Translations under genes and position numbers: made by a program | In this document: positions 1 to 8,256 of the stretch, in pieces | Position numbering within the stretch: the stretch's first letter is position 1 | How the letters are laid out: each line of letters starts with the position of its first letter | DNA from: Archangium gephyra | GTDB taxonomy: Bacteria > Myxococcota > Myxococcia > Myxococcales > Myxococcaceae | DNA: 64,000 nt | NCBI GenBank assembly: GCA_003243425.1 | Contig: QFQP01000024.1 | Location: 56,266-120,265 of the forward strand | Direction of reading: 5' to 3' | Notes under the pieces: model-generated | The model's database searches: none | Seen by the model: the letters and a program-made list of their open reading frames with translations, nothing else | Told to the model about the DNA's origin: nothing

Positions 1-442
1 GCAGCCGCGCCATCACCACCGCGCGCTGAGCCCCCTTCAGGGTCTGAATGCAGCCGGTGAGCGTCACGTGCTCCCGCGCGCGTTGAAGCGCGTCGTCGAG
101 CGACACCGTCTCGTTCGCGCGGTTCATCACGTGCTCGAGCGGCACACTGCCCCGCCCGTGTCGCCGCCGCGCGTTTCGTGCCTGGTTCCTCGTCAACGTG
201 GCCAGCAGCCGAATGGCGTCATCCGGCTTCGTCTCCAGCGACCTCCACCGTGCGCGCGTCAGGAACGTCATCGCGGCTTCCTGCACGGCGTCGAGCGCCT
301 CTTCGCCGGTCAGCCCCTCCGACACCGCGATTCGAACCAGCGTCGAACGGTGCTCGCGCACCAGCGAACCGAGCCACTCGGTGCGGGGCAGCGCCCGCCG
401 GGTCACGGGTCGCAACAGCGTGGAGACCGCTTTCATCAACAT
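1..442 (-). CDS. RNA polymerase sigma-70 family factor (ECF-like), 3' end beyond the window
   Basis: Translating the minus strand from ATG at 442 gives an open frame of 147 codons that runs off the left edge. Residues about 20-55 (TEWLGSLVREHRSTLVRIA, then EEALDAVQEA) look like sigma region 2, and the last residues (LTGCIQTLKGAQRAVVMARL) look like the start of region 4, whose families usually read L..L...QR.V..L. A GGAGG Shine-Dalgarno sequence lies 6 nt before the ATG, which decides this start over the in-frame ATG two codons later. It is divergent from the peroxiredoxin-like gene and shares a perfect palindrome with it. The DNA-binding helix is missing, so the ECF subgroup cannot be assigned. 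It could also be a sigma-like protein without activity. Confidence 0.72.
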   Translation of the reverse strand, partial: MLMKAVSTLLRPVTRRALPRTEWLGSLVREHRSTLVRIAVSEGLTGEEALDAVQEAAMTFLTRARWRSLETKPDDAIRLLATLTRNQARNARRRHGRGSVPLEHVMNRANETVSLDDALQRAREHVTLTGCIQTLKGAQRAVVMARL

Positions 443-472
443 GTGCGCCTCCAGAGGTATCGGGCTGTGCGG

Positions 473-491
473 GAATTACACGCTGTAATTC
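473..491. promoter_or_regulatory. Perfect palindrome between divergent genes (candidate operator)
   Basis: GAATTACACGCTGTAATTC is a perfect inverted repeat with 8-bp arms and a CGC centre. It is the AT-richest patch of the 75-bp gap between the sigma-factor gene and the peroxiredoxin-like gene, and either TGTAAT arm could also serve as a -10 element. A homodimeric repressor or activator serving both genes is inferred; the protein is unknown. Confidence 0.6.
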
Positions 492-517
492 TCTTCGGGG
501 TCGCGACCTTGGGGCGC

Positions 518-1060
518 ATGACGACCTCCCGACTGATTCCCGGTAGCCGCATCGCGCCCTTCACCGTCGACACGCTGTCTCACGGCACCGTGAACGTTCC
601 GGGCGCGGAGTACACGCATCTGCAGTTCCGCCGCTTCGCCGGCTGCCCGGTCTGCAATCTCCACGTGCGCAGCTTCGCGAAGGCGCAACCGCAGCTCGCC
701 GACGCCGGCGTGCAGACCGTCGCCTTCTTCCATTCATCAGCCGGGTCGATGCTCCCGTTCCAGGGTGAGCTGCCGTTCGCGGTGGTGCCCGATGTCGAGC
801 GTCGTTGGTACACGCAGTTCGGCGTCGAACGTTCTGCGCTGGCGGGGCTTCACCCTGCGGCCATGTGGGCGGCGATGCGCGGCGCGGCGACGGTGAAGTC
901 CAACCCGCTCCGTGGCGAAGGTGGCGCCAGCGGGCTGCCCGCCGACTTTCTGCTCGACGCGCAGGGCACCATCGTCGCCTTGAAGTACGGCGCCCACGCC
1001 GACGACGCATGGTCGGTCGACGACGTGTGCGCGCTCGCGCGGCGAAGCAGGGCGGCCTGA
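518..1060 (+). CDS. Peroxiredoxin-like (AhpC/TSA-type) protein
   Basis: A 180-residue protein. The thioredoxin-fold active-site region is FRRFAGCPVCNLHVRSF, with Cys43 and Cys46 forming a C-x-x-C pair at the start of the helix, followed by a central LADAGVQTVAFFHSS strand and a C-terminal DFLLDAQGTIVALKYG segment typical of redoxin folds. This matches the short cytosolic 'peroxiredoxin-like / AhpC-TSA_2' type, which reduces peroxides or shuttles thiols; substrate is not determinable. A much longer frame extends upstream in the same phase but overlaps the divergent sigma gene, so ATG 518 is chosen. The gene ends directly against the stop of the convergent ABC-F gene. Co-regulation with the divergent sigma factor is inferred from the shared palindrome. 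Confidence 0.8.
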   Translation: MTTSRLIPGSRIAPFTVDTLSHGTVNVPGAEYTHLQFRRFAGCPVCNLHVRSFAKAQPQLADAGVQTVAFFHSSAGSMLPFQGELPFAVVPDVERRWYTQFGVERSALAGLHPAAMWAAMRGAATVKSNPLRGEGGASGLPADFLLDAQGTIVALKYGAHADDAWSVDDVCALARRSRAA

Positions 1061-2524
1061 TCACCCGAGCAGCAGCTGCTTCGACGTCACCGCTTCACCG
1101 AGCGCCTCGTCGTGCGTCACCAGCAGCAGAGCCCCCGGGTACGCGGTGAGCGCGGCCTGCAGCCGCTCGATGGCCGGCAGGTCGAGGTGGTTCGTCGGCT
1201 CATCGAGCACCGTGAGCCACGCCTGCTGCGCGAGGCCCGCCGCCAGCCGCAACTTCCGACCTTCACCGGGTGACGGCGCGCGCGTGGCGAGCAACTTCTC
1301 GGGCTCGACGCCCAACGCGTGCACCAGTTGGAAGACGCGACCGCGTTCGTCGGGCGGCAACTGCTTGACCGCTTCGAGATCCTCCAGCGTCTCGTCGAGC
1401 GACAGCTCCTGCGGCAGCCACAGCACGCGCTCCGGGGGCAACGTCGAGGCTTCGCGCACGCGGTGGAGCAACGTGGTCTTTCCCGCGCCGTTGCGACCAC
1501 GAACCCACACGTGCTCGTCGCGGCCCAGCGCGAGCTGCGTCACGTCGTTCGCGTGCTCGAGCGCCGCTTCGTCGAGCGTCAGCACCACGCTTCGTGGGCA
1601 CGGCTCCCAGTCGATGAACAGCTGCTGGCCCGGGTCGTCGCGAACGACGATGGCCGCCAGTTCGTCGCTCAACGCGTCGGCCTTGCGCGCGGTTCTCCGC
1701 AGTGACGCCGCGTGCATCTTCTCAGCCATCTCGGCGCGGCCGCCGGACATCAAGGTGCGCGCGTCCGAGTCGTACCTGCTGCGCATGCGCTCGCCGGTGT
1801 TGCGTTGCCGCGAGCTGGCTTCGAGCGTGCGCCGCTTGTCGTCGAGGCGACGGCGTTCCTTCTGCAGGGCGCGCCGGGTCTCCAACTGGGCGTCACGCAG
1901 TTGCCGGGCCTCCAGCGACCACGCGGCGTGCGCCTGGGTGAAAGGCGCGTTCCACAGGCGCGCAGTACCGCCGTGCACGCGCAACGTCGCCTGCGTCAAC
2001 GCGTCGAGCAGCGCGCGGTCGTGCGAGACCACCACGCCCACGCCGCCGAAGCCCCCGAGGGTGTCGACCAGCAAGCGCCGACCATCGGCGTCGAGGTGAT
2101 TGGTGGGCTCGTCGAGCAGCAGCACGTCGGGCTCGCTCCACAACGCCGCGCCCAGCTGCCAGCGCTTGCGCTCACCGGGCGACAACGTCGGCCAACGGTC
2201 GAGTTGCGTGGGCTCGAGCCGCAGCCTCCCGTGCAGGCGGCGCGCGAGCCCGTCGCCGGCCCACGCGAACGACGTCAGCGCGTCACTCGCGAGCTCCACG
2301 CGTTGTTCACACACCACCACGCGCGCGTCCTTCGGTTCGCGTTTGAGCTGGCCGGCGGTGGGCTGCAGCTCGCCGGTAATCAACCGCAACAGGGTCGTCT
2401 TGCCGGCGCCGTTGGCACCGACGAGCCCCGTCCAGCCGGAGGTCAGATGAAAGGAGACGTCTTCGAAGAGCGACGACGACGCGTCGTACGCAAAGCCCAC
2501 TTCGTGGGCGCGAATGGATGACAT
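1061..2524 (-). CDS. ABC-F family ATPase
   Basis: A 487-residue soluble protein with two ABC ATPase domains and no membrane segments. Domain 1 has Walker A GANGAGKT (36-43), signature LSPGERKRWQ and Walker B DVLLLDEPTNHLD. Domain 2 has Walker A GRNGAGKT, a degenerate signature SPGEGRKLRLA and WLTVLDEPTNHLD. An Arg/Glu-rich interdomain linker (LETRRALQKERRRLDDKRRTLEASSRQRN) fits the ribosome-contacting linker of ABC-F proteins, which act on ribosomal tRNA sites rather than in transport. ATG 2524 (MSSIRAHEVGF) is preferred because the 39 codons upstream are Arg-rich and unlike the family. It is shorter than Uup/YdiF-like members (over 520 residues). Antibiotic protection cannot be distinguished from a housekeeping translation role. 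Confidence 0.9.
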   Translation of the reverse strand: MSSIRAHEVGFAYDASSSLFEDVSFHLTSGWTGLVGANGAGKTTLLRLITGELQPTAGQLKREPKDARVVVCEQRVELASDALTSFAWAGDGLARRLHGRLRLEPTQLDRWPTLSPGERKRWQLGAALWSEPDVLLLDEPTNHLDADGRRLLVDTLGGFGGVGVVVSHDRALLDALTQATLRVHGGTARLWNAPFTQAHAAWSLEARQLRDAQLETRRALQKERRRLDDKRRTLEASSRQRNTGERMRSRYDSDARTLMSGGRAEMAEKMHAASLRRTARKADALSDELAAIVVRDDPGQQLFIDWEPCPRSVVLTLDEAALEHANDVTQLALGRDEHVWVRGRNGAGKTTLLHRVREASTLPPERVLWLPQELSLDETLEDLEAVKQLPPDERGRVFQLVHALGVEPEKLLATRAPSPGEGRKLRLAAGLAQQAWLTVLDEPTNHLDLPAIERLQAALTAYPGALLLVTHDEALGEAVTSKQLLLG

Positions 2525-2676
2525 GGAGAACCCAGCAAGGTCGGTGAAACCACTTCGACGCTGTGACGGGTTCAGGCGCGCATGGACGCGACCCGGGAAG
2601 GCCGCGACACACTTCTTAACTGCATCACGTGGGCGGTGCACGCGTCACAGCCCGGTGAGAAAGTCAGGAGCTCCAC

Positions 2677-3453
2677 ATGAACCGCGCGCTTCCCATCGTC
2701 TCCATCTGTCTCGCGTTGCTGGCCTTCGGCGTGGCGTTGATGCCTCGCGGTGAGCCGCCGCTGCCCGCGCCGGTCATCGAAGATTCCGGCAACGACGACG
2801 AGCTCGAGTACCTCAAGCGCCGCGTCGAGCTGGTCGAAGACGACAACCGCGCGCTGTGGGACCGCGTGGTGATGCTGGAGCGCCGGCCAGTCGCGGTGGG
2901 TGACGGCGGCTTCGTGTCGGCGCCGCCGGCGGCCGGGCTCGAAGCCGAGGTGCAGAAGCTCCGCGCCGAGCTCCGCAGCGTGATGGCCGGAGAGGTGTTG
3001 ACCGACCCGCAGGCGCGCGATGCGTTGAAGGAGGTCATTCGTGAGGCCGAGGCAGACGCGCAGCGGCAGCGCTTCGAGGACTTCATCGAGCGCCGCAACA
3101 AGGTGGCCAGCGACCAGAAGCAGAAGTGGGCGGGGTTCATCGCCAACTCGAAGCTCTCGTACGAGGCCGAGACGAAGTTGAACGAGCGCCTCGCGCTCGA
3201 AGAGGCCGAGCGCAACAAGCGCATGGAGCAGGTGCGCCTCGGGGAGCAGACCTGGCAGGAGGTCTCGCAGTACCTGCGCAACCAGCGCCGCGAGACGGAT
3301 CAGGAGATGACGCAGATGCTCGATGAGGGGCAGCGCAAGGAGTACCAGCAGCTGCGTCGGGAAGATCAGGGTGGCCGCTCGCAACGCACCCGCGAAGGTG
3401 GCGGTTTTCGCGAAGGTGGCGAGCGCACCAACCAGCGGCCCTCGAAGCGTTGA
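2677..3453 (+). CDS. Membrane-anchored coiled-coil protein of unknown function
   Basis: A 258-residue protein with an N-terminal hydrophobic segment (LPIVSICLALLAFGVALM, about 5-22) acting as a signal anchor, then a long charged helical region. Residues about 40-68 (ELEYLKRRVELVEDDNRALWDRVVMLERR) have coiled-coil heptads, and about 90-220 are rich in Glu, Arg, Lys and Gln. The last 25 residues are Gly/Arg-rich and probably disordered. A Shine-Dalgarno-like AGGAGC lies 6 nt before the ATG. The bulk of the protein is predicted to be periplasmic. No enzymatic motif is visible and no family is recognised. It is flanked by convergent and divergent unrelated genes, so it is probably monocistronic. 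Confidence 0.75.
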   Translation: MNRALPIVSICLALLAFGVALMPRGEPPLPAPVIEDSGNDDELEYLKRRVELVEDDNRALWDRVVMLERRPVAVGDGGFVSAPPAAGLEAEVQKLRAELRSVMAGEVLTDPQARDALKEVIREAEADAQRQRFEDFIERRNKVASDQKQKWAGFIANSKLSYEAETKLNERLALEEAERNKRMEQVRLGEQTWQEVSQYLRNQRRETDQEMTQMLDEGQRKEYQQLRREDQGGRSQRTREGGGFREGGERTNQRPSKR

Positions 3454-4914
3454 TTAGTCGGCGCAGTCGACGTGCGTCACGATGAAGCGCGGGTCGGTGC
3501 AGAACAGCCGCGTGAGTCGGGGCGTCGGTACCAGGTAGCGCGTCTGCACGCAGCGCAGCTCGTCGAGGCGCACGTACACCTGAGGCCAGTCGCCGGGGCA
3601 GCCGGCGTCACAGCGGCACTGCCTGGGGTGCGCCAGGCGCAGGTTCACGCCGCGGCTCTTGAGGTACTCGTTGCTCGCCAGCTTCACGTGCCCGCGGAAG
3701 GTGATGGGCACGTCGGGCTGGTGCGCGATGGCCGCATCGTTGAGGCCCCACTCGTCGACGGTGAAGCCTCCGAACTCGTACGGCAGCGTTCCTGCGAGCG
3801 CAGTCGAGATGCGCGTGTCGGGTGGCAACACCTCGCGGAGCTTCGCCCCGATTTCCAGACCGTCTTCGACGAGCTCGTTCATCTCATCGATGGTGTTCAT
3901 GCCGAACGCGTTCTCCATGCGCGGCGGTAATGCCGCCAGCGCGAGCGCCGAGACCGCGATGCCCAGCGTGAGCCGCGGGCGCTCATCGGCCGCGCGTGAA
4001 AGCCCCCACGCGAGCAGTGGAATGACCTCGAAGGCGAAGCGGTACTCCATGAAGTCGCCGCCGACCTTCGCCACGTAGATGACGTACAGCCCGAGGCACA
4101 GCGCGACGAAGCGCGTCGACGGTTGCTTCCACGTGAAGGGCAACGCGAGCGCCAGCAGCACCACGCCCGGTTCGCTCTGCGCGAAGCCACCCCAGTACGC
4201 CCAGCCCGCGGCCCACTGCGCGAGGTGCGCGCTCTTGGCGAAGTAGGTGTTGGGCACCAGCGCGTGAAAGGTGAACCAGCGGAACGCCACGAGGCCGAGG
4301 AAGCCGAGGGCGACGAGCGCTCCGATGCGAAGCGCGCGGCCCCGCGACACGGTGAAGAGCACCAGCACGAAGGCGCCCACGAAGAGCGCACCGTCAGGCC
4401 GCGTGGCGCACAACAGCACCGAGACCAGCGCTGCAGGAAGCACGTCGCTGCGGTCGAGGCACTCGGCGAGGAGCACGATGAGCAGGGCCGCGAAACTCGT
4501 CTCGAGCCCGGAACCGGCGAGCCCGAGCAGCCCATGCGTCACGCCCGGAATGGCCGCCAGCACCACGGCCGCGCCCCTGGCCACCGCTTTTCCCCTGAAG
4601 CCGCGGGCGAGGATGAAGGCCACCACCGCGAGGTGGCTCACCAGCCCCAGCGTGCGCGTGAACAGCAACGGCGCGGCGCCCAGCTTCATGGCGAGCGCGG
4701 TCAGCAACACCCACGCGAGGTTGGTGAAGCCTTCGAGCGGCCCGTCTTCGACGTTGTAGACGAAGCCCGCGCCCTCGATGAGGTGACGCGCGTAGCGGAA
4801 GGAGATCCACGCGTCGTCGAGCGCGACGCGCTCCGCCGTGTGCCACCGGAGGAGATTCCAGGCCGCGATGACGGTGAACGCCGCCGCGCACCACAGCCGC
4901 TCCGAACGCGTCAT
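3454..4914 (-). CDS. GT-C type polytopic membrane glycosyltransferase
   Basis: A 486-residue protein with about 9-10 hydrophobic segments in the first 330 residues and a soluble C-terminal domain with several Cys. Near the N terminus it carries ALDDAWISFRYARHLIEGAGFVYN followed by EGFTNLAWVLLTAL. The Asp-Asp pair in the first periplasmic loop and the E-G-F-T-N motif are hallmarks of a GT-C branch that uses polyprenyl-phosphate sugars, including arabinofuranosyltransferase-like enzymes. It probably transfers a sugar to an envelope polymer at the outer face of the inner membrane; donor and acceptor are unknown. Its ATG overlaps the stop of the upstream FBP-domain gene by ATGA, implying translational coupling. 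Confidence 0.8.
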   Translation of the reverse strand: MTRSERLWCAAAFTVIAAWNLLRWHTAERVALDDAWISFRYARHLIEGAGFVYNVEDGPLEGFTNLAWVLLTALAMKLGAAPLLFTRTLGLVSHLAVVAFILARGFRGKAVARGAAVVLAAIPGVTHGLLGLAGSGLETSFAALLIVLLAECLDRSDVLPAALVSVLLCATRPDGALFVGAFVLVLFTVSRGRALRIGALVALGFLGLVAFRWFTFHALVPNTYFAKSAHLAQWAAGWAYWGGFAQSEPGVVLLALALPFTWKQPSTRFVALCLGLYVIYVAKVGGDFMEYRFAFEVIPLLAWGLSRAADERPRLTLGIAVSALALAALPPRMENAFGMNTIDEMNELVEDGLEIGAKLREVLPPDTRISTALAGTLPYEFGGFTVDEWGLNDAAIAHQPDVPITFRGHVKLASNEYLKSRGVNLRLAHPRQCRCDAGCPGDWPQVYVRLDELRCVQTRYLVPTPRLTRLFCTDPRFIVTHVDCAD

Positions 4915-5375
4915 CGGTGCTGGAGGTCGATGCCGAGCCCGTCAGTCGCGAACGTGGCGATGCGCGCGACGAGCGCCTTGAACGCCAGTTGCACGTTCTT
5001 GCCCGCGCGGTTGCAGTCTTCTTCTACGCGCTGCTTGCAGCCGAGGTCGCCGCACACGAACACGCCCACGCGTCTTCTGCTGCCGTGCGAGGCCGTCAAC
5101 ATCGACACCGCGTTTCCCTGCGCGAGGGAGTGACACCACGAGCACATTTGCGGAACCTGCGCCGCGCTGGGGCCGTTGCTGTCGAACACGATTCCCGTCG
5201 GCAGGCCGACCTCTGGAGAGAAGACGAGGAAGAGCCGCCCTCCGGCCGGGTGTTTCCACGTCATGGTGTCGCGAAGAATCAGGGGAAACGAGAGGTCGGC
5301 GGGCAACTCGACGAGAGGCTGGTCACGCGTACGGAAGGTCGCGAGCAGTTCGGCCCCGGTGTCGAGCTTGTGCAT
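4911..5375 (-). CDS. FBP-domain (treble-clef zinc finger) protein
   Basis: A 154-residue protein in which the segment from TFRTRDQ to the C terminus matches the FBP C-terminal domain first described in EF-G-binding protein FusB. The zinc ligands are visible as MCSWCHS and, 30 residues on, FVCGDLGCKQRVEEDCNRAG, that is C-x2-C...C-x4-C. Stand-alone copies are common in bacteria and are presumed to bind ribosome or EF-G. ATG 5375 (MHKLD) is chosen because the domain starts directly after it; an upstream in-frame ATG at 5429 would overlap the preceding gene by 50 nt. It lies 4 nt after the stop of the DUF255 gene and overlaps the next gene by 4 nt, so the three probably form one operon. There is no clear Shine-Dalgarno. 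Confidence 0.75.
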   Translation of the reverse strand: MHKLDTGAELLATFRTRDQPLVELPADLSFPLILRDTMTWKHPAGGRLFLVFSPEVGLPTGIVFDSNGPSAAQVPQMCSWCHSLAQGNAVSMLTASHGSRRRVGVFVCGDLGCKQRVEEDCNRAGKNVQLAFKALVARIATFATDGLGIDLQHR

Positions 5376-5379
5376 GCGG

Positions 5380-6876
5380 TCATCGTAGCGAGACGTCTTC
5401 GAGCTCACGAGCGGCAAGGAGGTAGTCACCCAGCCACGCGCGCTCGTCGTCGAGCCGCTGCTTGGCGCTCAACGCGGCCACCACCTTTCGACCGCGGGCC
5501 TTGTCGCCGACCGCCGCCAGCAGCCGCGCCGCCGTCACGTTGGGCGCGAACGAGTGGGGCCGCCGCGCGAACACGCCCACCGCGTCGGCGTCGGCCGTCA
5601 CGTCGAACAGCAGGCCCTCGGGCGAATCGAAGGTCTCGACCATGCGCCGGGCGATGCGCCGCGCGAGCGCGGTGTACTTCGCCTCGCCGGTGGCCGCGCC
5701 CAGCCGCGCGTAGGCCAGCCCCAGCAGCGCCGCGTCGACGAGGAAGGTGCGGCCCTTCGAGTTCGCTTCGTGTCGCACCGTGCCGTCGCTCGCCACGTGC
5801 GTTCGCGCGAGCTCGTCGGCGGCGGTGCGCGCGTCGTCGTAGCCGCCCCCACTGGCCGCCGCGAAGGCCACGAGGCCGCTGATGACCTGGCCGTTCTCAC
5901 CTGCGTACACGTGCGTGTCGACCCACGGAACGCCCAGCGCGCGGCGCTCCGCATCGTCGAGCGCGTAGTAGGTGGCGCCGTCGACGAAGGGCCTGGAGCG
6001 GTCGTGCGCGTTGAGGTCTGCGTCTTGATTGGTGAAGAACACGCCGGTCTTCGAGCGCATGAAGGTCATCACGTAACGGCGAAGGCCGCGCGCGTCGTCG
6101 AGCAGCGAAGCGTCGCCCGTCACCAGCGCCGCGCGCGCGTACGCCTCGAGGTTGAGGCCCTGAAAGCTGCTCAACTTCTCGAAGTGTGGTGAGTGCCAGT
6201 CAGCGGCGCCGCTGTACTGGTAGATGCCGCCCCACACCGGGTCGAGCAACGCGCGCTGCTCCTCGAGCGTGAAGCGCGCACGCTCCGACGAGCCGCCCTC
6301 GAGCTCCCACAGCACGTTCATCGCGATGGGCACCTTGCGCTTGAGCCCCCAGCTGCCTTCCTTCGCGTCCCAGAAGTTCTCGAGGCGCTCGCGGGCGTAC
6401 CGGGTGTCGATGCGCGTGCCGATCGGCTCGACGATGGCCGTCAGCGGCGCGGTGCGGTCGAGCGACTTCAGCATCGCCAGCAGGCGCTCCGGAGGCAGGT
6501 AGCCGCGGAACTTGCCCAGCTCTTCGCCCTCGCCGGTGAGCAGCACCGTCGCCGGCCAGCCCCACTCGAGGTAGCGGTCGGCGAGGTCGGGGCGCGCGTC
6601 GACGTCGACGCGCACGGTGATGGCGTTCTGCCGCAGCCAGGCGCCCACGTCGGCGTCGGCGTAGGTCGTCTCGTCCATCACGTGACACCAGTGACACCAC
6701 TCGGCGGCGCAGTCGACGAGCACCACCTTCTTCTCGCGGCGCGCCTGCGCGAAGGCCTCGGCGTTCCACTCGACCCAGGTGAAGCGCTGCGTGTTGCCGG
6801 CCCTGCGGGCCGCGGCGATGTCTTCACCCGGTGCAGCCGTCAGCAGCAATGCCACGAGGGCCCACATGCCGTTCAC
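5380..6876 (-). CDS. Exported thioredoxin-fold protein with DUF255 (YyaL/Spata20-like) and a helical barrel region
   Basis: A 498-residue protein. The N terminus (MWALVALLLTAAPG) is a signal peptide. Residues about 32-150 form a thioredoxin-like DUF255 domain with active site EWCHWCHVMDETTY (Cys61, Cys64), followed by WPATVLLTGEGEELGKFRGYLP. The remainder has repeated helical motifs (for example GLNLEAYARAALVTGDASLLDDA) as in the alpha/alpha barrel of YyaL-type proteins, though the total is shorter than the usual 650-700 residues. The C-H-W-C motif suggests periplasmic disulphide or redox chemistry. Start choice is uncertain: GTG 6876 or ATG 6867, neither with a Shine-Dalgarno. It heads the operon containing the FBP and GT-C genes. 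Confidence 0.8.
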   Translation of the reverse strand: MNGMWALVALLLTAAPGEDIAAARRAGNTQRFTWVEWNAEAFAQARREKKVVLVDCAAEWCHWCHVMDETTYADADVGAWLRQNAITVRVDVDARPDLADRYLEWGWPATVLLTGEGEELGKFRGYLPPERLLAMLKSLDRTAPLTAIVEPIGTRIDTRYARERLENFWDAKEGSWGLKRKVPIAMNVLWELEGGSSERARFTLEEQRALLDPVWGGIYQYSGAADWHSPHFEKLSSFQGLNLEAYARAALVTGDASLLDDARGLRRYVMTFMRSKTGVFFTNQDADLNAHDRSRPFVDGATYYALDDAERRALGVPWVDTHVYAGENGQVISGLVAFAAASGGGYDDARTAADELARTHVASDGTVRHEANSKGRTFLVDAALLGLAYARLGAATGEAKYTALARRIARRMVETFDSPEGLLFDVTADADAVGVFARRPHSFAPNVTAARLLAAVGDKARGRKVVAALSAKQRLDDERAWLGDYLLAARELEDVSLR

Positions 6877-6902
6877 TACGCGCGACGCTGTGACGTGGAT
6901 TC

Positions 6903-7685
6903 ATGATGCAGTGCGCGCCCATGCCGAAGCAGTGGACGGAGAATTTCGAGTTCTACGAAGCCCGCGCGACGAAAGGCCGCGCGCTCGTGTCGTTGGACCT
7001 TGGCGCGGCTGAACATGCGCCGCTCGAGTCGCACCCCATTCGGGTGCAGTTCCGCGTGAAGATGCTGCAGCCGCGGGAAGACGGGCTGCGCAGCGCCGAA
7101 GAAGCCGAGACCCTGTTCGCGCTCGAAGACAAGCTGGTGGCCGCCGCGCAGTCGAAGCTCGACGCCCTCTACGTCGCGCGCGCCGTCGCCTACGGCTACT
7201 CCGAGTTCTATTTCTACGTGCCGGCCTCGCAGCTCGAGAGCGCCGCCGGCGTGTTGTGGGACAGCAAGCCCTACGCGTTCGAGTGGCACGTCGAAGCGGA
7301 CCCCGACTGGGAGCGCTACGAGCAGCTCTTCCCCGACAAGTTCAGCTACCAGCACATGATGAATCGGCGCGTGCTGCAGCAGCTGGAGGCCGCCGGTGAC
7401 GACCTGTCACGCGCGCGCGAGGTCGACCACGTCGCGTTCTTTCCCGGAGAGGCGCAGGTGAAGGCGGCGGCCGAGGCGCTCACCAAGGCCGAGTTCCGCG
7501 TCGACGCGCCCACGAAGCCCGAAGGCGACGAAGACATGTGGTCGCTGCAGTTCCACCGCGATGACTCGCTGGCCAACGGTGAGGCCGACGAGCTGGTCGA
7601 CGAAGTGCTTGAGCTGCTCGAGCCGCATGAAGGCGACTACGACGGCTGGGGCTGCGCGGTGCAGAAGAAGGAGCTGATGAACTGA
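6903..7685 (+). CDS. DUF695 domain fused to an RraB-like (RNase E inhibitor) domain
   Basis: A protein of up to 260 residues (254 if it starts at the third ATG, 6921). The N-terminal half (WTENFEFYEARATKGRALVSLDLG...YSEFYFYVPASQ) resembles DUF695. The C-terminal half (NRRVLQQLEAAGDDLSRAREVDHVAFFPGE...DGWGCAVQKKE) matches RraB, with the acidic surface and the terminal YDGWG segment of that family. RraB in enterobacteria binds RNase E and modulates RNA decay; here the role is inferred by family only. This two-domain arrangement is widespread in bacteria without a known partner. Divergent from the DUF255 gene across 26 bp, convergent with the next gene. Confidence 0.82.
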   Translation: MMQCAPMPKQWTENFEFYEARATKGRALVSLDLGAAEHAPLESHPIRVQFRVKMLQPREDGLRSAEEAETLFALEDKLVAAAQSKLDALYVARAVAYGYSEFYFYVPASQLESAAGVLWDSKPYAFEWHVEADPDWERYEQLFPDKFSYQHMMNRRVLQQLEAAGDDLSRAREVDHVAFFPGEAQVKAAAEALTKAEFRVDAPTKPEGDEDMWSLQFHRDDSLANGEADELVDEVLELLEPHEGDYDGWGCAVQKKELMN

Positions 7686-7686
7686 C

Positions 7687-8256
7687 TCACTGCGCGACGG
7701 CGAGGTCGGACACCAGCACGTGCGCCCAGCCGCCCTTCGCGAAGTCGGCGATGACGAGCTGACCTCCGGCGGGAACGACGAGCATGAATTCGCGGAGCAC
7801 CTCGGTGTTCTGCCCGCAGAAGCGCTGCGACACCGTGCCGTTCTGCAGCACGCCCACGAACACGCGAGCACAGTCGTTGCCTCCGCCCACGCGGCCGCGC
7901 ACCGTGGTGGCGGTGGTGAACGGCTCCGAAATCAGCCAGCCCGTCGAATCGTCACCGCCGTGAAAGCTGTCGAGCAACCGCTCTTCGAAGCCGCTGATGG
8001 CGCTCTGACCGGCGAGGGAACGCGTGACGTACTTCCTTCCGAACGCGCGGCCGTGACGGGTGAAACGGGCCTCGTCGAACGGGAGCCACGCGGCCGGCGC
8101 GGGTGGTAGCTCGGCGCGGCTCGGAGGCGCCAGCGCCCATTCCGGGAGCGGCTCGGTGTCGCCCGCGCTCTCGGGCCTCGCTCCGCCGGCGAGCCACACC
8201 ACGAGCGCCGCCGCCAGAGCGCAGGCCGCGAGCACCCATTCGTCGCGCTCGCTCAT
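7687..8256 (-). CDS. Membrane-anchored protein coupled to the PMT gene, unknown function
   Basis: A 189-residue protein with one N-terminal membrane segment (WVLAACALAAALVVWLAGG, about 6-24), a Pro/Ala-rich spacer (about 40-60) and a C-terminal domain of alternating hydrophobic strands with two Cys (NDCARVFVGVLQNGTVSQRFCGQN), consistent with a periplasmic beta-sandwich and possibly a disulphide. Its ATG overlaps the PMT stop (ATGA), so it is probably translated together with that enzyme and could be an accessory or target of it. A longer frame in the same phase exists but lies inside the PMT gene. No family is recognised. Confidence 0.75.
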   Translation of the reverse strand: MSERDEWVLAACALAAALVVWLAGGARPESAGDTEPLPEWALAPPSRAELPPAPAAWLPFDEARFTRHGRAFGRKYVTRSLAGQSAISGFEERLLDSFHGGDDSTGWLISEPFTTATTVRGRVGGGNDCARVFVGVLQNGTVSQRFCGQNTEVLREFMLVVPAGGQLVIADFAKGGWAHVLVSDLAVAQ

